Source: Actinomycetota bacterium
Lineage (GTDB): Bacteria; Actinomycetota; Acidimicrobiia; Acidimicrobiales; Ilumatobacteraceae
Reading direction: 5' to 3'
Assembly (NCBI GenBank): GCA_963169215.1
Contig: CAUJEE010000085.1
Location: forward strand, 1-51,769
DNA length: 51,769 nt
A program made the translations under genes and the position numbers. Shown here piece by piece: positions 8,094 to 16,596 of the stretch; the stretch's first letter is position 1, and every line of letters begins with the position of its first letter. A model generated the notes under the pieces. That model was given only the letters and a program-made list of their open reading frames with translations, was not told the origin of the DNA and did no database searches.

Positions 8094-9506
8094 ATGCGTC
8101 GACGCCACCCACACCGCGCCACCGTCGCGGTGCTCGCGGTGTCGTTCACCCTGGCCGTGTCGCTCGACGGCCAGGCTGCCCCGGCGGCGCCCAGCGACAT
8201 CGCGGCCGGCGGGGCCGACGCCAGTGCGGCCGCCGACCCACTGGGGTGGCCGCAGGTCGACGTGGTGTCGATCACCCGACGCGGCGGGCTCAACGAGACG
8301 GTGAAGGCGGCCGCGCTGCAAGCCGCAGCCGCGGCCAACGCCCCGGCCACCTATGGGCGCGGCTTCCAACTCGGCCTGCGGCGCGTGCGTCGCGGCGCGG
8401 CCGTCGTGCAGCAGTCGAGCGGTGACGGCTGGGGCATTCCGATGGGCGTCACTGCGCTGCCGCTGGAGGTGGTGGGCTCGCTCATGGGCCGCGCTGTGTC
8501 GGGTCAGTTGGCGCAGAATCGCATAGTCATCAGCGAGACCACGGCGTCGATGCGTGGCGCGCAGGTCGGCGACAGCTTCGACTTGATCACCGCCGGGGGG
8601 TGGCTCGCATCCTTCACGATCGGCATGGTGGTGCCCGACGGATTGGTCGGCGGCACCGAGATCGTGATGAGCACCGACCAGGCCGATCTAGCGGGCATGG
8701 TGTCACCCACGCGGGTGATCATCTACGGCCAGTTCGACCGCGCCGTGTTGGCCGGCATGCTCGCTGCGTTCGGGGTGTCGACCGACTCGTACGTGCGCGT
8801 CAGCCGCTCGTGGGAGCCGGCCGGCCCGGACAGCACCCTCGGGCTGGTGGAGACCAAACAACTACTCGGCGAATTCGACGTGCACTACGCCGGTTTGGCG
8901 ACCTCGCAGTGGGTGGCGGTGAACCCGACGTGGAAGAGCGTCTACCTGCCGGTCAATCGCCGGCTGTATCCCACCGGCATACTCGCCCGCTGCAACAACG
9001 TGCTGCACGCCGACCTCGAGGCGGCGTTGGCCGAGGTGCAGGCGACGCTGCCTCAGTTGGTGAACTCGTCGCCCAACAGCGCATCGCAGTCGACCGGGCT
9101 CGACATCGCCAACGCCAACACCTACGGCGGTTGTTCGACCGGGTCGGCGCGCTTGTCGCGGGTGGGTGTGGCCGGCGGGATCGTGTCGCGGCACTCGTGG
9201 GGTCAGGCGCTCGACGTGAGCACGGTGTCGAATTGCCAGGGTTGTGTGCCGGCGATGGATTGTCGCATCGTGCGCATCTTCCGCAAGCACGGCTTCGCGT
9301 GGGGCGGCAACTTCCTCACTCCCGACGGGATGCACTTCGAGTGGGTGGGTGAGCCACGCGACGGTGTGGCCGGTGGGGCGCGCTACTGCCCGAACATCGT
9401 CATCCAGAGTCAACGGGTCGACGGGTGGCCTTCGGGGTCATCGCTGCCCAGCAGCCGGGAGACGATGTTCGCCGACGACGGCTGGCTGGGCGACATCGAC
9501 GAATGA
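8094..9506 (+). CDS. Secreted M15-type peptidase (VanY-like carboxypeptidase)
   Basis: The 470-residue protein starts with a signal peptide: basic MRRRHPHR, then a hydrophobic run to the AxA sites near residues 28-35. Residues about 60-330 are an unrecognised region. The C-terminal about 140 residues look like the M15 D-Ala-D-Ala carboxypeptidase fold. They contain SRHSWGQALDVS (zinc His and Asp), the Trp/Gly turn HGFAWGGNF and the final DGMHFEW (third zinc ligand His). A role in trimming or remodelling peptidoglycan outside the membrane is expected from the family. The ATG at 8094 is chosen because GAGAGGAG precedes it and the signal peptide begins there. It diverges from lysS. Confidence 0.8.
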   Translation: MRRRHPHRATVAVLAVSFTLAVSLDGQAAPAAPSDIAAGGADASAAADPLGWPQVDVVSITRRGGLNETVKAAALQAAAAANAPATYGRGFQLGLRRVRRGAAVVQQSSGDGWGIPMGVTALPLEVVGSLMGRAVSGQLAQNRIVISETTASMRGAQVGDSFDLITAGGWLASFTIGMVVPDGLVGGTEIVMSTDQADLAGMVSPTRVIIYGQFDRAVLAGMLAAFGVSTDSYVRVSRSWEPAGPDSTLGLVETKQLLGEFDVHYAGLATSQWVAVNPTWKSVYLPVNRRLYPTGILARCNNVLHADLEAALAEVQATLPQLVNSSPNSASQSTGLDIANANTYGGCSTGSARLSRVGVAGGIVSRHSWGQALDVSTVSNCQGCVPAMDCRIVRIFRKHGFAWGGNFLTPDGMHFEWVGEPRDGVAGGARYCPNIVIQSQRVDGWPSGSSLPSSRETMFADDGWLGDIDE

Positions 9507-9549
9507 GATGCGCGGGCTGTGCCACCGCAGAGCGGGCCGCCTACCAGCC

Positions 9550-9578
9550 ACCTGCCAGCCGCCGACGGTGGGGCAGGT
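9550..9578 (+). repeat. Hairpin/inverted repeat before lpdA
   Basis: ACCTGCC (9550-9556) pairs with GGCAGGT (9572-9578). The interior GCCGCC/GGTGG extends the stem around a GAC loop. The distal arm ends on the first base of the lpdA -10 box. It could end the peptidase transcript (no T-run follows) or be an operator. Confidence 0.5.
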
Positions 9579-9583
9579 AGCCT
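9578..9583 (+). promoter_or_regulatory. -10 box of lpdA (leaderless)
   Basis: TAGCCT followed by 7 nt and the GTG at 9591. Confidence 0.5.
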
Positions 9584-9590
9584 CCACCCC

Positions 9591-10970
9591 GTGTCGACCC
9601 GATTCGTGATCATCGGTGGTGGCCCCGCAGGCCACACCGCCGCCACCCATGCCGCCCGCCTCGGCGCGGACGTGACCCTCGTCGAGCGCGACGTCATCGG
9701 TGGTGCGGCCAACTTGTGGGACTGCATTCCGTCGAAGACGATGATCGCCACCGGCAACGCCATCTCGTGGTACCGGCGCACCGAGGGCATGGGGCTGGAA
9801 ACCACCGAGGCCGAGGTCGATGTGGCGGCACTCACCGAGCGCATCGAGAGCATCAAGGCCCGCCTGCAACGCGGCACCACCAAGCTGCTCACCAGCCAGG
9901 GGGTGAATCTGGTGAACGGCTCGGCCCGCCTGCTGTCGGCCCACGAGGTGGAGATCACCCCCGTCGACGGGGTGCCGCAGGTGGTGCACGCCGATGCGGT
10001 GCTGCTGGCCACCGGCAGCCGACCGCGTGTGCCCGAGTGGTGCCAGCCCGACGGCGAGCGCATCCTCACAACCCGCGACTGTTACCCGCCCAAGCAGTTT
10101 CCGGAGAGCATCACCGTGATCGGCTCTGGCGTAACCGGGGTGGAGTTCGTGCACATGTTCGCCTCCTTCGGGGCGAAGGTGACGCTGGTGGTGAGCCGCC
10201 AGCAGGTGCTACCCGCCAAAGACCCGGAGGTAGCTGCTGTGCTCGAGGAGGACTTCCTGCAGCGCGGTGTACGCCTGCTGAAAGGGGCGCGGGCGGTGGC
10301 GATCGAGCGCGAGGCCACTGGCGATGGCGGCGAGCAGGTGGTGGTGCGCTGTGACGACGGCCGGGTGGTGCACACTTCGCACGCGGTGCTCGCGATCGGG
10401 TCGGTGCCCAACAGCGACGGACTCGGTCTGGAGGCCGCAGGGGTGGAGGTCGACAAGGGTGGCTACGTCACCATCGACCACCACTGCCGCAGCAACGTGG
10501 GGCACATCTACGCGGCCGGCGACCTCAGCGGCAAACTGCCGTTGGCCTCGGTGGCGAGCATGCAGGGCCGCAAGGTGGCCGAACACGTGATGGGGCTGGA
10601 GCGCACGGTGCACCGCCATCTCGACTACGACAAGGCCGCGAGTGCGATCTTCACCGAGCCGGAGATCGCCGACGTCGGGTTGGCCGAAGCCGATGCCTTC
10701 GCCTCCGGACGCAAGATCCGGGTCACCAAGGTGCCCTTCAGCAGCACGCCCAAGGCACTGATCAACAACGACTGGCGGGGCTTCGTGAAGATCGTCAGCG
10801 ACCCGGCCACCGGCGTGGTGCTTGGTGGTTCGATCGTCGGCCGTCACGCCGCGGAACTGATCAGCGTGATCGCGTTGGCGGTGACGGCCAACCTCAAGGT
10901 CACCGACATCATGGAGAGCCTGCTCGTGCACCCGGCCCTGGCCGAAGCCCTGGCCGAAGCCGCGGAGTAG
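9591..10970 (+). CDS. lpdA: LpdA-type flavoprotein disulfide reductase homologue (NAD(P)H quinone reductase-like)
   Basis: The 459-residue protein is a two-dinucleotide-binding flavoprotein. FAD binds at FVIIGGGPAGHTAATHAARL, NAD(P) binds at ITVIGSGVTGVEF, and the second FAD motif is IYAAGDLSGKLPLASVA. A C-terminal dimerisation domain follows. The redox-active pair of lipoamide dehydrogenases (CxxxxC) is broken here: the segment is GGAANLWDCIPSK, with Ala where the first Cys should be. A missing or altered disulfide is a feature of mycobacterial LpdA (Rv3303c), which reduces quinones rather than dihydrolipoamide, so I prefer that role. The GTG start follows a TAGCCT box by 7 nt. The 3' end overlaps the convergent thpR by about 60 bp. 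Confidence 0.85.
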   Translation: MSTRFVIIGGGPAGHTAATHAARLGADVTLVERDVIGGAANLWDCIPSKTMIATGNAISWYRRTEGMGLETTEAEVDVAALTERIESIKARLQRGTTKLLTSQGVNLVNGSARLLSAHEVEITPVDGVPQVVHADAVLLATGSRPRVPEWCQPDGERILTTRDCYPPKQFPESITVIGSGVTGVEFVHMFASFGAKVTLVVSRQQVLPAKDPEVAAVLEEDFLQRGVRLLKGARAVAIEREATGDGGEQVVVRCDDGRVVHTSHAVLAIGSVPNSDGLGLEAAGVEVDKGGYVTIDHHCRSNVGHIYAAGDLSGKLPLASVASMQGRKVAEHVMGLERTVHRHLDYDKAASAIFTEPEIADVGLAEADAFASGRKIRVTKVPFSSTPKALINNDWRGFVKIVSDPATGVVLGGSIVGRHAAELISVIALAVTANLKVTDIMESLLVHPALAEALAEAAE

Positions 10971-11472
10971 CCCCCGGCGGCGGGACGGGCCAGGTGGCGA
11001 GGGTGGTGTAGCGCGCACCAGCAGGATCGAGGCGGCTCTGCACCAACGCCACCTCGGCGACCGCCCACTCGGCATGCACGGTCGCGCCGAGCACCCGCGG
11101 CATGGGCACGTTCGGCTTCACGCGGGCGACGGTGAGGTGGCCGTGGAAGCGCTTGCGCGCCGGTTCGCCGATGTTGTGCATCGCCTCCGCCACCGCCGCA
11201 GCCAGTTCGTCTGATCCGCCCACAGGAACCACAAGTGCGCGCTCGTGCAGCACGTCGACCGCCGGCCCCAGACGGGCGACGGCTGGCTCGAATCGAACGG
11301 TGTCGAGCGCCGCCGCCACCTCGTCGACATCGGCCTCGCCCAAGAAGCGCAGGGTGACGTGCCAGTTGTCCTCGGGCACGAAGCGCACGCCGCGCTGGTC
11401 CTTGCGATGCAGTTGGCGCAACTCCTCGCGCACCTCGTCCGGCGGCCACAGGGCCACGAACAGCCGCGTCAT
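10909..11472 (-). CDS. thpR: RNA 2',3'-cyclic phosphodiesterase (2H family)
   Basis: The 187-residue protein has both HxT motifs of the 2H phosphoesterase fold: WHVTLRFLG near residue 38 and FHGHLTVARV near residue 112. The typical start MTRLFVALWPP is present. The family opens 2',3'-cyclic phosphate ends of RNA. The ATG at 11472 gives the conserved N-terminus; a GTG three codons earlier is also possible. It follows the acyl-CoA carboxylase stop by about 10 bp and is probably co-transcribed. The last about 25 residues are a Pro/Arg/Gly-rich tail that lies over the 3' end of lpdA. Confidence 0.85.
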   Translation of the reverse strand: MTRLFVALWPPDEVREELRQLHRKDQRGVRFVPEDNWHVTLRFLGEADVDEVAAALDTVRFEPAVARLGPAVDVLHERALVVPVGGSDELAAAVAEAMHNIGEPARKRFHGHLTVARVKPNVPMPRVLGATVHAEWAVAEVALVQSRLDPAGARYTTLATWPVPPPGATPRLRPGLRPGPGARAGSP

Positions 11473-11482
11473 GCGCCGCACG

Positions 11483-13264
11483 TCACTCGATGACGACCAC
11501 CACGTCGCCGGCGCCCACGGTGTCGCCCGCCTTCACCTTGATCTCCTTCACCGTGCCGGCCTTCTCGGCGGCGATCTGGTTCTCCATCTTCATCGCCTCC
11601 AGCACGACCACCGCCTGGCCTTCCTCCACCTGCTGGCCGACCTCGACCAACACCTTGACGATCGTGCCCTGCATCGGCACCTCGACGCTGCCGCTGCCGC
11701 TGGCACCCGAGCCGCTGCCGTGCGCATGCGCCGTCCGCGGCTTACCGGCCTTCTTCGCCGCCCCGCCTGCCGCGGCGACCAACGGCACGTCGGGCACCCA
11801 CATCTTCACGTCGAACCGCTTGCCGTTCACCTCGACGGTGGTCGCCCGCTCGACCAGCGGCGCGGCTGCATCGTCGCCTCCCGACTGGGGTGTGGGCTTC
11901 ACCGACTCGATGGCCGACAGGTCGAGCACCTCTTCGACCCACTTGGTCGAGTGCTTCACTTCCTGGAAGTCGGGGTGACGCAGGATGGCCAGGTCGGCGG
12001 GAATGGTCGTGGCCACTCCCTCCACCACCATCTCCTCCAGGGCGCGGATGGTGCGGGCGATGGCCGTCGGGCGATCCTTGCCCCACACGATCAGCTTGCC
12101 CACCAGGTTGTCGTAGTACTGGCTGACGGTATCGCCGCTCTGGTAGCCGGCATCGAAGCGGATGCCGAACCCGTCGGGGGCCACCAGCTTGTCGATGCGC
12201 CCGGGGGAGGGCAGGAACTTGCCGCCGGCCGGGTTCTCGGCGTTGATGCGCACCTCGATGCCCGCGCCGCGGCGCTGGGCGGCGACCTCGGCCTGGGTCA
12301 TCGGCAACGGCTCCCCGCTGGCGACTCGGATCTGCCACTCGACCAGGTCGATGCCGGTGATCACCTCGCTGACCGGGTGCTCGACCTGCAACCGGGTGTT
12401 CATCTCCAGGAAGAAGAACTCGCCGTCCTGGTAGATGAACTCGACCGTGCCTGCGTTGTAGTAGCCGACTGCCTTGGCTGCCTTGATCGCGGCCTCGCCC
12501 ATCGCCTCTTCCACGCCGGGGCCCATCGCCGGTGAGGGAGCCTCTTCGATCAGCTTCTGGTGGCGGCGCTGCGCCGAGCAGTCGCGCGTGCTGACCCACA
12601 CCACGTTGCCGTGCTGGTCGCCGACGACCTGCACCTCGACGTGGCGCGGCCAGGTGAGGTAGCGCTCGATGTAGATCTCGTCGCGGCCGAAGAACGCCTT
12701 CGACTCGCGTTGCGCGCTGTCCATCGCCGCTTCGACCTCGTCGGCGCTGCGCACAACCTTCATCCCCCGCCCGCCACCGCCGAACGCGGCCTTGATCGCC
12801 AGCGGGTAGCCGTGCTCGGCGCCAAAGCTGCGGATGTCGTCGGCAGACGTGACGAACTCGGTGGTGCCGGGCACGATCGGGGCGCCACCGCGCAGCGCGG
12901 CCTTGCGCGAGCTCACCTTGTCGCCCATCTCGTCGATCGCCTCCGGCGGCGGACCGATGAAGGCCACCCCCTTGGCTGTGATCGCGCGGGCGAAGTCGGC
13001 GTTCTCGCTGAAGAAGCCGTAGCCGGGGTGCACACCGTCCGCACCGCTGCGCTCGACCGCGTCGAGAATCGCCTGCGTGTTGAGGTAGCTCTCCGCCGCC
13101 GTCTGCCCGCCGAGCGCGTAGGCCTCGTCGGCGAGTCGGACGTGGAGCGCGTCGCGATCGAGCTCGGAGTACACCGCGACAGTGGCGATGCCCAGCTCGC
13201 GGGCGGCGCGAATGACACGCACGGCAATTTCGCCACGGTTGGCGATCAGGATCTTTTTCAGCAC
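11483..13264 (-). CDS. accA: Acyl-CoA carboxylase alpha chain (biotin carboxylase-BCCP fusion)
   Basis: Carboxylates its own biotin with ATP and bicarbonate, then hands CO2 to a partner carboxyltransferase (acetyl- or propionyl-CoA carboxylase). The 593-residue protein has a biotin carboxylase N-domain (KKILIANRGEIAVRVIRAAR), an ATP-grasp domain with AFGGGGRGMKVV and FLEMNTRLQVEHPVSE, and the BC C-domain. A His/Gly/Ser-rich linker (AHAHGSGSGASGSGS) follows. The C-terminal BCCP has the biotin-accepting K559 in EAMKM. The GTG at 13264 gives the invariant N-terminus. The open frame continues far upstream but is non-coding. No beta subunit is in the window. birA diverges from it, 19 bp between starts. 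Confidence 0.93.
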   Translation of the reverse strand: MLKKILIANRGEIAVRVIRAARELGIATVAVYSELDRDALHVRLADEAYALGGQTAAESYLNTQAILDAVERSGADGVHPGYGFFSENADFARAITAKGVAFIGPPPEAIDEMGDKVSSRKAALRGGAPIVPGTTEFVTSADDIRSFGAEHGYPLAIKAAFGGGGRGMKVVRSADEVEAAMDSAQRESKAFFGRDEIYIERYLTWPRHVEVQVVGDQHGNVVWVSTRDCSAQRRHQKLIEEAPSPAMGPGVEEAMGEAAIKAAKAVGYYNAGTVEFIYQDGEFFFLEMNTRLQVEHPVSEVITGIDLVEWQIRVASGEPLPMTQAEVAAQRRGAGIEVRINAENPAGGKFLPSPGRIDKLVAPDGFGIRFDAGYQSGDTVSQYYDNLVGKLIVWGKDRPTAIARTIRALEEMVVEGVATTIPADLAILRHPDFQEVKHSTKWVEEVLDLSAIESVKPTPQSGGDDAAAPLVERATTVEVNGKRFDVKMWVPDVPLVAAAGGAAKKAGKPRTAHAHGSGSGASGSGSVEVPMQGTIVKVLVEVGQQVEEGQAVVVLEAMKMENQIAAEKAGTVKEIKVKAGDTVGAGDVVVVIE

Positions 13265-13283
13265 AGGTGCCAATCTTTGCGGA

Positions 13284-14021
13284 ATGGAACCCCCGAGTGC
13301 CACCCCACACCCCGAATTGCCTGCGGGCTCGCCTGCGGGGTGGCCTGCGGGGTGGACCGTGCAGGTGGTCGACGAGACCGGCAGCACCAACACCGATCTG
13401 CTCGCCGCGGCCGAATCGGGCGCGCCCGATCGGTCGGTGTTGGTGGCCCGCCACCAGACAGCCGGGCGCGGCCGACTCGACCGGCGGTGGGAGGCGCCGG
13501 CCGGGGCCAGCCTGTTGGTGTCGCTGCTGTTCCGCAATGTGCCCGAACACCCGCACGAGCTGACCCAACGCGTGGCACTGGCCGCGGTGGCTGCTTGCGG
13601 GGCTGTGGCGGGCGTGCAGCCGCAGCTGAAGTGGCCCAACGACCTGCTGGTCGACGGTGCCAAGCTGGCCGGCGTGCTGGCCCAGGCGCAGGGCGGTGGC
13701 GATCCGGTGGTGGTGGTGGGAATCGGTGTCAACTGCCGCTGGGCGCCACCGAGTGCGGCGCGCCTCGGCGACGATGTAGACCCGCTCGCGCTGCTGGCGC
13801 GATTGCTGCACGAGTACGACGCGCTGCCCGCCGACGTGTGGCCCGCGTACCGGGGGGGCCTGTCGACGATCGGCATGAGGGTGCGGGTGGAACTGGCCAC
13901 CGGCGAGCTGCTCGGCACCGCCGTCGACGTCGAACGCGATGGCCGGTTGTCGGTGCGCGACGACGCAGGTGTGCTGCACCGGCTGGCCACAGGCGACGTG
14001 GTGCACCTGCGCCGGGGCTGA
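13284..14021 (+). CDS. birA: Biotin--[acetyl-CoA carboxylase] ligase
   Basis: Attaches biotin to BCCP through biotinyl-AMP. The 245-residue protein lacks the N-terminal DNA-binding helix-turn-helix, so it is a ligase only. Visible motifs: ETGSTNTDLL, the ATP/biotin loop GRGRLDRRW, LKWPNDLLVDGAKLAGVL and VVGIGVNC. The ATG at 13284 is preceded 7 nt upstream by CAATCT, a weaker -10-like box, and has no ribosome site. Its substrate (the BCCP domain) is encoded by the divergent neighbour. Residues 12-23 come from a 12-bp tandem repeat (SPAGWPAGW). Confidence 0.92.
   Translation: MEPPSATPHPELPAGSPAGWPAGWTVQVVDETGSTNTDLLAAAESGAPDRSVLVARHQTAGRGRLDRRWEAPAGASLLVSLLFRNVPEHPHELTQRVALAAVAACGAVAGVQPQLKWPNDLLVDGAKLAGVLAQAQGGGDPVVVVGIGVNCRWAPPSAARLGDDVDPLALLARLLHEYDALPADVWPAYRGGLSTIGMRVRVELATGELLGTAVDVERDGRLSVRDDAGVLHRLATGDVVHLRRG
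13319..13354 (+). repeat. Three tandem 12-bp repeats inside birA
   Basis: GCCTGCGGGCTC, GCCTGCGGGGTG and GCCTGCGGGGTG in a row near the 5' end of birA. They add a Pro-Ala-Gly-Trp stretch before the catalytic domain. They are likely replication-slippage repeats without effect on the active site. Confidence 0.7.
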
Positions 14022-14045
14022 CCCGGTGCGCAGGGCAGCGCCCGG

Positions 14046-14051
14046 TACCCT
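14046..14051 (+). promoter_or_regulatory. -10 box of the LCP gene (leaderless)
   Basis: TACCCT followed by 6 nt and the GTG at 14058. Confidence 0.45.
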
Positions 14052-14057
14052 CGCTTC

Positions 14058-15044
14058 GTGCTCGCCCTCGACACCACGCCTCGGCCTCGGCCGCGACGCC
14101 TGCCTGCGCTGCTGGCAATTGCTGCCGCGACGGCTGCGCTCTGTGTGGCAGGTGTGTTCGTCGCCGCCCGCCGCGCGGCCGATTCAGTGCCACGGGTGCA
14201 GGGAGTGGCGGCAGTGCTCAGTGGTGCGTCCGCTGGGTTCGAGAACTACCTGTTGGTGGGCAGCGACAGCCGCGCCGAGGGCGACCCGAACACCGGCGAA
14301 GGTGCCAGCGGTGGCGGCAGTCGCAGCGACACGATCATGGTGCTGCGCGTGAACGACGACGGGTCGGCGGGCCTGTTGTCGATTCCCCGCGACCTGTACG
14401 TGGAGGTCGATGGTGGGCACACCGGTCGCATCAACGGTGCGTACAACGGTGGCGCGACGTCGTTGGTGAGCACGGTGCAGGCCGCCCTGGGCATTCCCGT
14501 GCACCACTACGTCGAGATCGACTTCGTCGGCTTCGAGGCGCTGGTCGATGCTCTCGAGGGAGTGCAGATCTGCTTCGACGCGCCCACTCGCGACATCAAC
14601 ACCGGGCTGAACATCGCTCAGCCAGGGTGTTACCTGCTCGACGGCAAGAGTGCTCTCGCCTACGCCCGCAGCCGTCACTACGAGGAGTTGATCGACGGCG
14701 AGTGGAGGCAAGACCCCACCAGCGACCTCGGCCGCTCGACGCGCCAGCGCGACTTCGTCAACCGCAGCCTGCAGGAGGCGCTGGCACAGGTGAAGGCCGA
14801 TCCGTTCAGCACCGGCGAGCTGGTGGCGGCGATGGGCGCGGCGATCACGATCGACGAAGACCTCGACCCGATCGACGCCGCCGCGTCGCTGCGCACGGCG
14901 GTTGACGCTGGGCTGGCGACGTATTCGTTGCCCGTGGTGCCCAAGACCGTGGCCGGCGCGGCGGTGCTGCTGTTGGGGGAGGGTGCCGACGCGGTGCTCG
15001 ACTACTTCCGCGGCACCGGGCCGACCCCCGTGCCCACTTCCTGA
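14058..15044 (+). CDS. LytR-CpsA-Psr (LCP) family cell-wall polymer ligase
   Basis: LCP enzymes transfer lipid-linked polymers to peptidoglycan outside the membrane. The 328-residue protein has a short cytosolic N-terminus, one membrane helix (about residues 15-35) and an external LCP domain. The phosphate-binding arginines are visible in GSDSRAE, GSRSDTIMVLR, LLSIPRDLYV and GRINGAY. The later CYLLDGKSALAYARSRH and RQRDFVNRSL motifs are also typical. The GTG start follows TACCCT by 6 nt. The dTDP-rhamnose genes follow on the same strand, so the attached polymer may contain rhamnose, as mycobacterial arabinogalactan does through its linker. The exact polymer is unknown. Confidence 0.9.
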   Translation: MLALDTTPRPRPRRLPALLAIAAATAALCVAGVFVAARRAADSVPRVQGVAAVLSGASAGFENYLLVGSDSRAEGDPNTGEGASGGGSRSDTIMVLRVNDDGSAGLLSIPRDLYVEVDGGHTGRINGAYNGGATSLVSTVQAALGIPVHHYVEIDFVGFEALVDALEGVQICFDAPTRDINTGLNIAQPGCYLLDGKSALAYARSRHYEELIDGEWRQDPTSDLGRSTRQRDFVNRSLQEALAQVKADPFSTGELVAAMGAAITIDEDLDPIDAAASLRTAVDAGLATYSLPVVPKTVAGAAVLLLGEGADAVLDYFRGTGPTPVPTS

Positions 15045-15069
15045 CCGTCCCGGCCATACTTGTTGTCCG

Positions 15070-15621
15070 ATGGCAACCGTGAGAGACAGCGACCGCATTG
15101 CCGGCGTACGCATCGTCGAGCCCACCGTGTATGGCGACGAGCGCGGCCTGCTGGTGGAGACCTACCGGCGCGAGTGGTTCCCGCTGGGTCGCGAGATGGT
15201 GCAAGGCAACCGATCCAACAAGCAGCGCGGCGCGCTGGTGGGGCTGCACTACCACCTGCACCAGGCCGACTACTGGTACTGCCCGGTGGGCACCATCCGG
15301 GTGGTGCTGCACGACCTGCGCGAGGGCGGCCCCACCGACGGGGCCACTGAGTGCTTCGACATGTCGGGCGACGACCATCGCGGTGTGTTCATCCCCCCGG
15401 GCGTGGCTCACGGCTTCGCCGCACTCACCGATGCGGTGCTCACCTACTTGGTCGACGCCTACTACAACCCAGCTGACGAGTTGGGTGTGCTGTGGAACGA
15501 TCCGCAGATCAGTGCCGACTGGGGTGTGACCGACCCGATCCTGTCCACCCGCGACCAGACCAATCCGCGGCGAGCCGACATCCCCACCGGACGCCGCCCA
15601 TACTGGCCGATGCGCACCTGA
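15070..15621 (+). CDS. rfbC: dTDP-4-dehydrorhamnose 3,5-epimerase (RmlC family)
   Basis: Epimerises dTDP-4-keto-6-deoxyglucose at C3 and C5 in dTDP-L-rhamnose synthesis. The 183-residue protein is a cupin. It has DERGLLVETYRREWF, the active-site GNRSNKQRGALVGLHYH (catalytic His-type segment RGxxRGLHxQ in relatives), then RVVLHDLR and PPGVAHGFAAL. The ATG at 15070 gives the conserved N-terminus; CATACT lies 9 nt upstream, a weaker -10-like box. It is 9 bp before rfbB. The canonical RGLHYQ glutamine is His here (LHYHLH), so NDP-sugar 3-epimerases acting on another sugar remain possible. Confidence 0.85.
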   Translation: MATVRDSDRIAGVRIVEPTVYGDERGLLVETYRREWFPLGREMVQGNRSNKQRGALVGLHYHLHQADYWYCPVGTIRVVLHDLREGGPTDGATECFDMSGDDHRGVFIPPGVAHGFAALTDAVLTYLVDAYYNPADELGVLWNDPQISADWGVTDPILSTRDQTNPRRADIPTGRRPYWPMRT

Positions 15622-15630
15622 GGTGACCGA

Positions 15631-16596
15631 GTGAAGCTGTTCGTCACCGGCGCGGCCGGGTTCATCGGCTCGAACTACGCCCGCTGGGTGCTGGCCAACA
15701 GCGACCACCAGCTGACGATCTACGACGCGCTCACCTATGCCGGCAACATGGCCAGCATCGACGACATCGTCGACGGAGGCCGTTGCCGCTTCGTGCACGC
15801 CGACATCTGCGACCGCGACGCGGTTCTGGCGGCGATGGACGGCCACGACGCAGTGGTGCACTTCGCCGCCGAGAGCCACGTCGACAACAGCATCGCCGAC
15901 CCCTACGCGTTCGTGCGCACCAACTGCCTGGGCACCAACGTGCTGTGCGACGTCGCCCGCCAGGTGGGTGTCGGTCGTTTCCTGCACATCAGCACCGACG
16001 AGGTGTACGGCAGCATCGACGTGGGGTCGTTCAGCGAAACCGATCGGCTCACACCGCGTTCGCCGTACAGCGCGTCGAAGGCGGGCAGCGACCTGATCGC
16101 GCTCAGCTACGTCACCACCCACCGCCTGCCGGTGGTGGTCACCCGCTGCAGCAACAACTTCGGCCCGTACCAGTTCCCGGAGAAGGTGATCCCGCTGTTC
16201 ACCACCAACCTGCTCGACGGCAGGCGGGTGCCGCTGTACGGCGACGGCGGCAACGTGCGCGACTGGATCCATGTGGAAGACCACAACCGTGCCGCCCACC
16301 TGGTGCTCGAGCAGGGCGTGGTGGGCGAGGTGTACAACATCGGTGCGCACCACGAACTGACCAACCGCGAGCTCACCTACGCGTTGTTGGAGCTGTGCGG
16401 GCGCGACGAGAGCTACATCGAGGCAGTGGCCGACCGTTTGGGCCACGACCGGCGCTACTCGGTGAACACCGACAAGGTCGCCGCGCTCGGGTGGCGTTTG
16501 CAGCGCTCGTTCGAGCAGTCGCTGGCCGAGACTGTGCAGTGGTACCGCGACAACCGCTGGTGGTGGGAACCGCTGAAGGCGGCGCGCGGGCTGTGA
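15631..16596 (+). CDS. rfbB: dTDP-glucose 4,6-dehydratase
   Basis: An extended short-chain dehydrogenase that makes dTDP-4-keto-6-deoxyglucose. The 321-residue protein has the NAD motif VTGAAGFIGSNYARW, the substrate loop FAAESHVDNSI, catalytic STDEVYG (Thr-Asp-Glu) and the YxxxK pair in SPYSASKAGSD. The phosphate-binding SNNFGPYQFPEK and VRDWIHVEDH are typical of RmlB. The GTG start is 9 bp after rfbC, and the stop overlaps the rfbD start by 4 bp (GTGA). Nothing in the sequence is unusual. Confidence 0.94.
   Translation: MKLFVTGAAGFIGSNYARWVLANSDHQLTIYDALTYAGNMASIDDIVDGGRCRFVHADICDRDAVLAAMDGHDAVVHFAAESHVDNSIADPYAFVRTNCLGTNVLCDVARQVGVGRFLHISTDEVYGSIDVGSFSETDRLTPRSPYSASKAGSDLIALSYVTTHRLPVVVTRCSNNFGPYQFPEKVIPLFTTNLLDGRRVPLYGDGGNVRDWIHVEDHNRAAHLVLEQGVVGEVYNIGAHHELTNRELTYALLELCGRDESYIEAVADRLGHDRRYSVNTDKVAALGWRLQRSFEQSLAETVQWYRDNRWWWEPLKAARGL

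Noticed and set aside
11102-12535. 477-codon open frame opposite the carboxylase alpha chain
   Set aside because: Complement of a gene with clear ATP-grasp and BCCP motifs; the antisense reading is His/Leu/Asp-rich and has no family signature.
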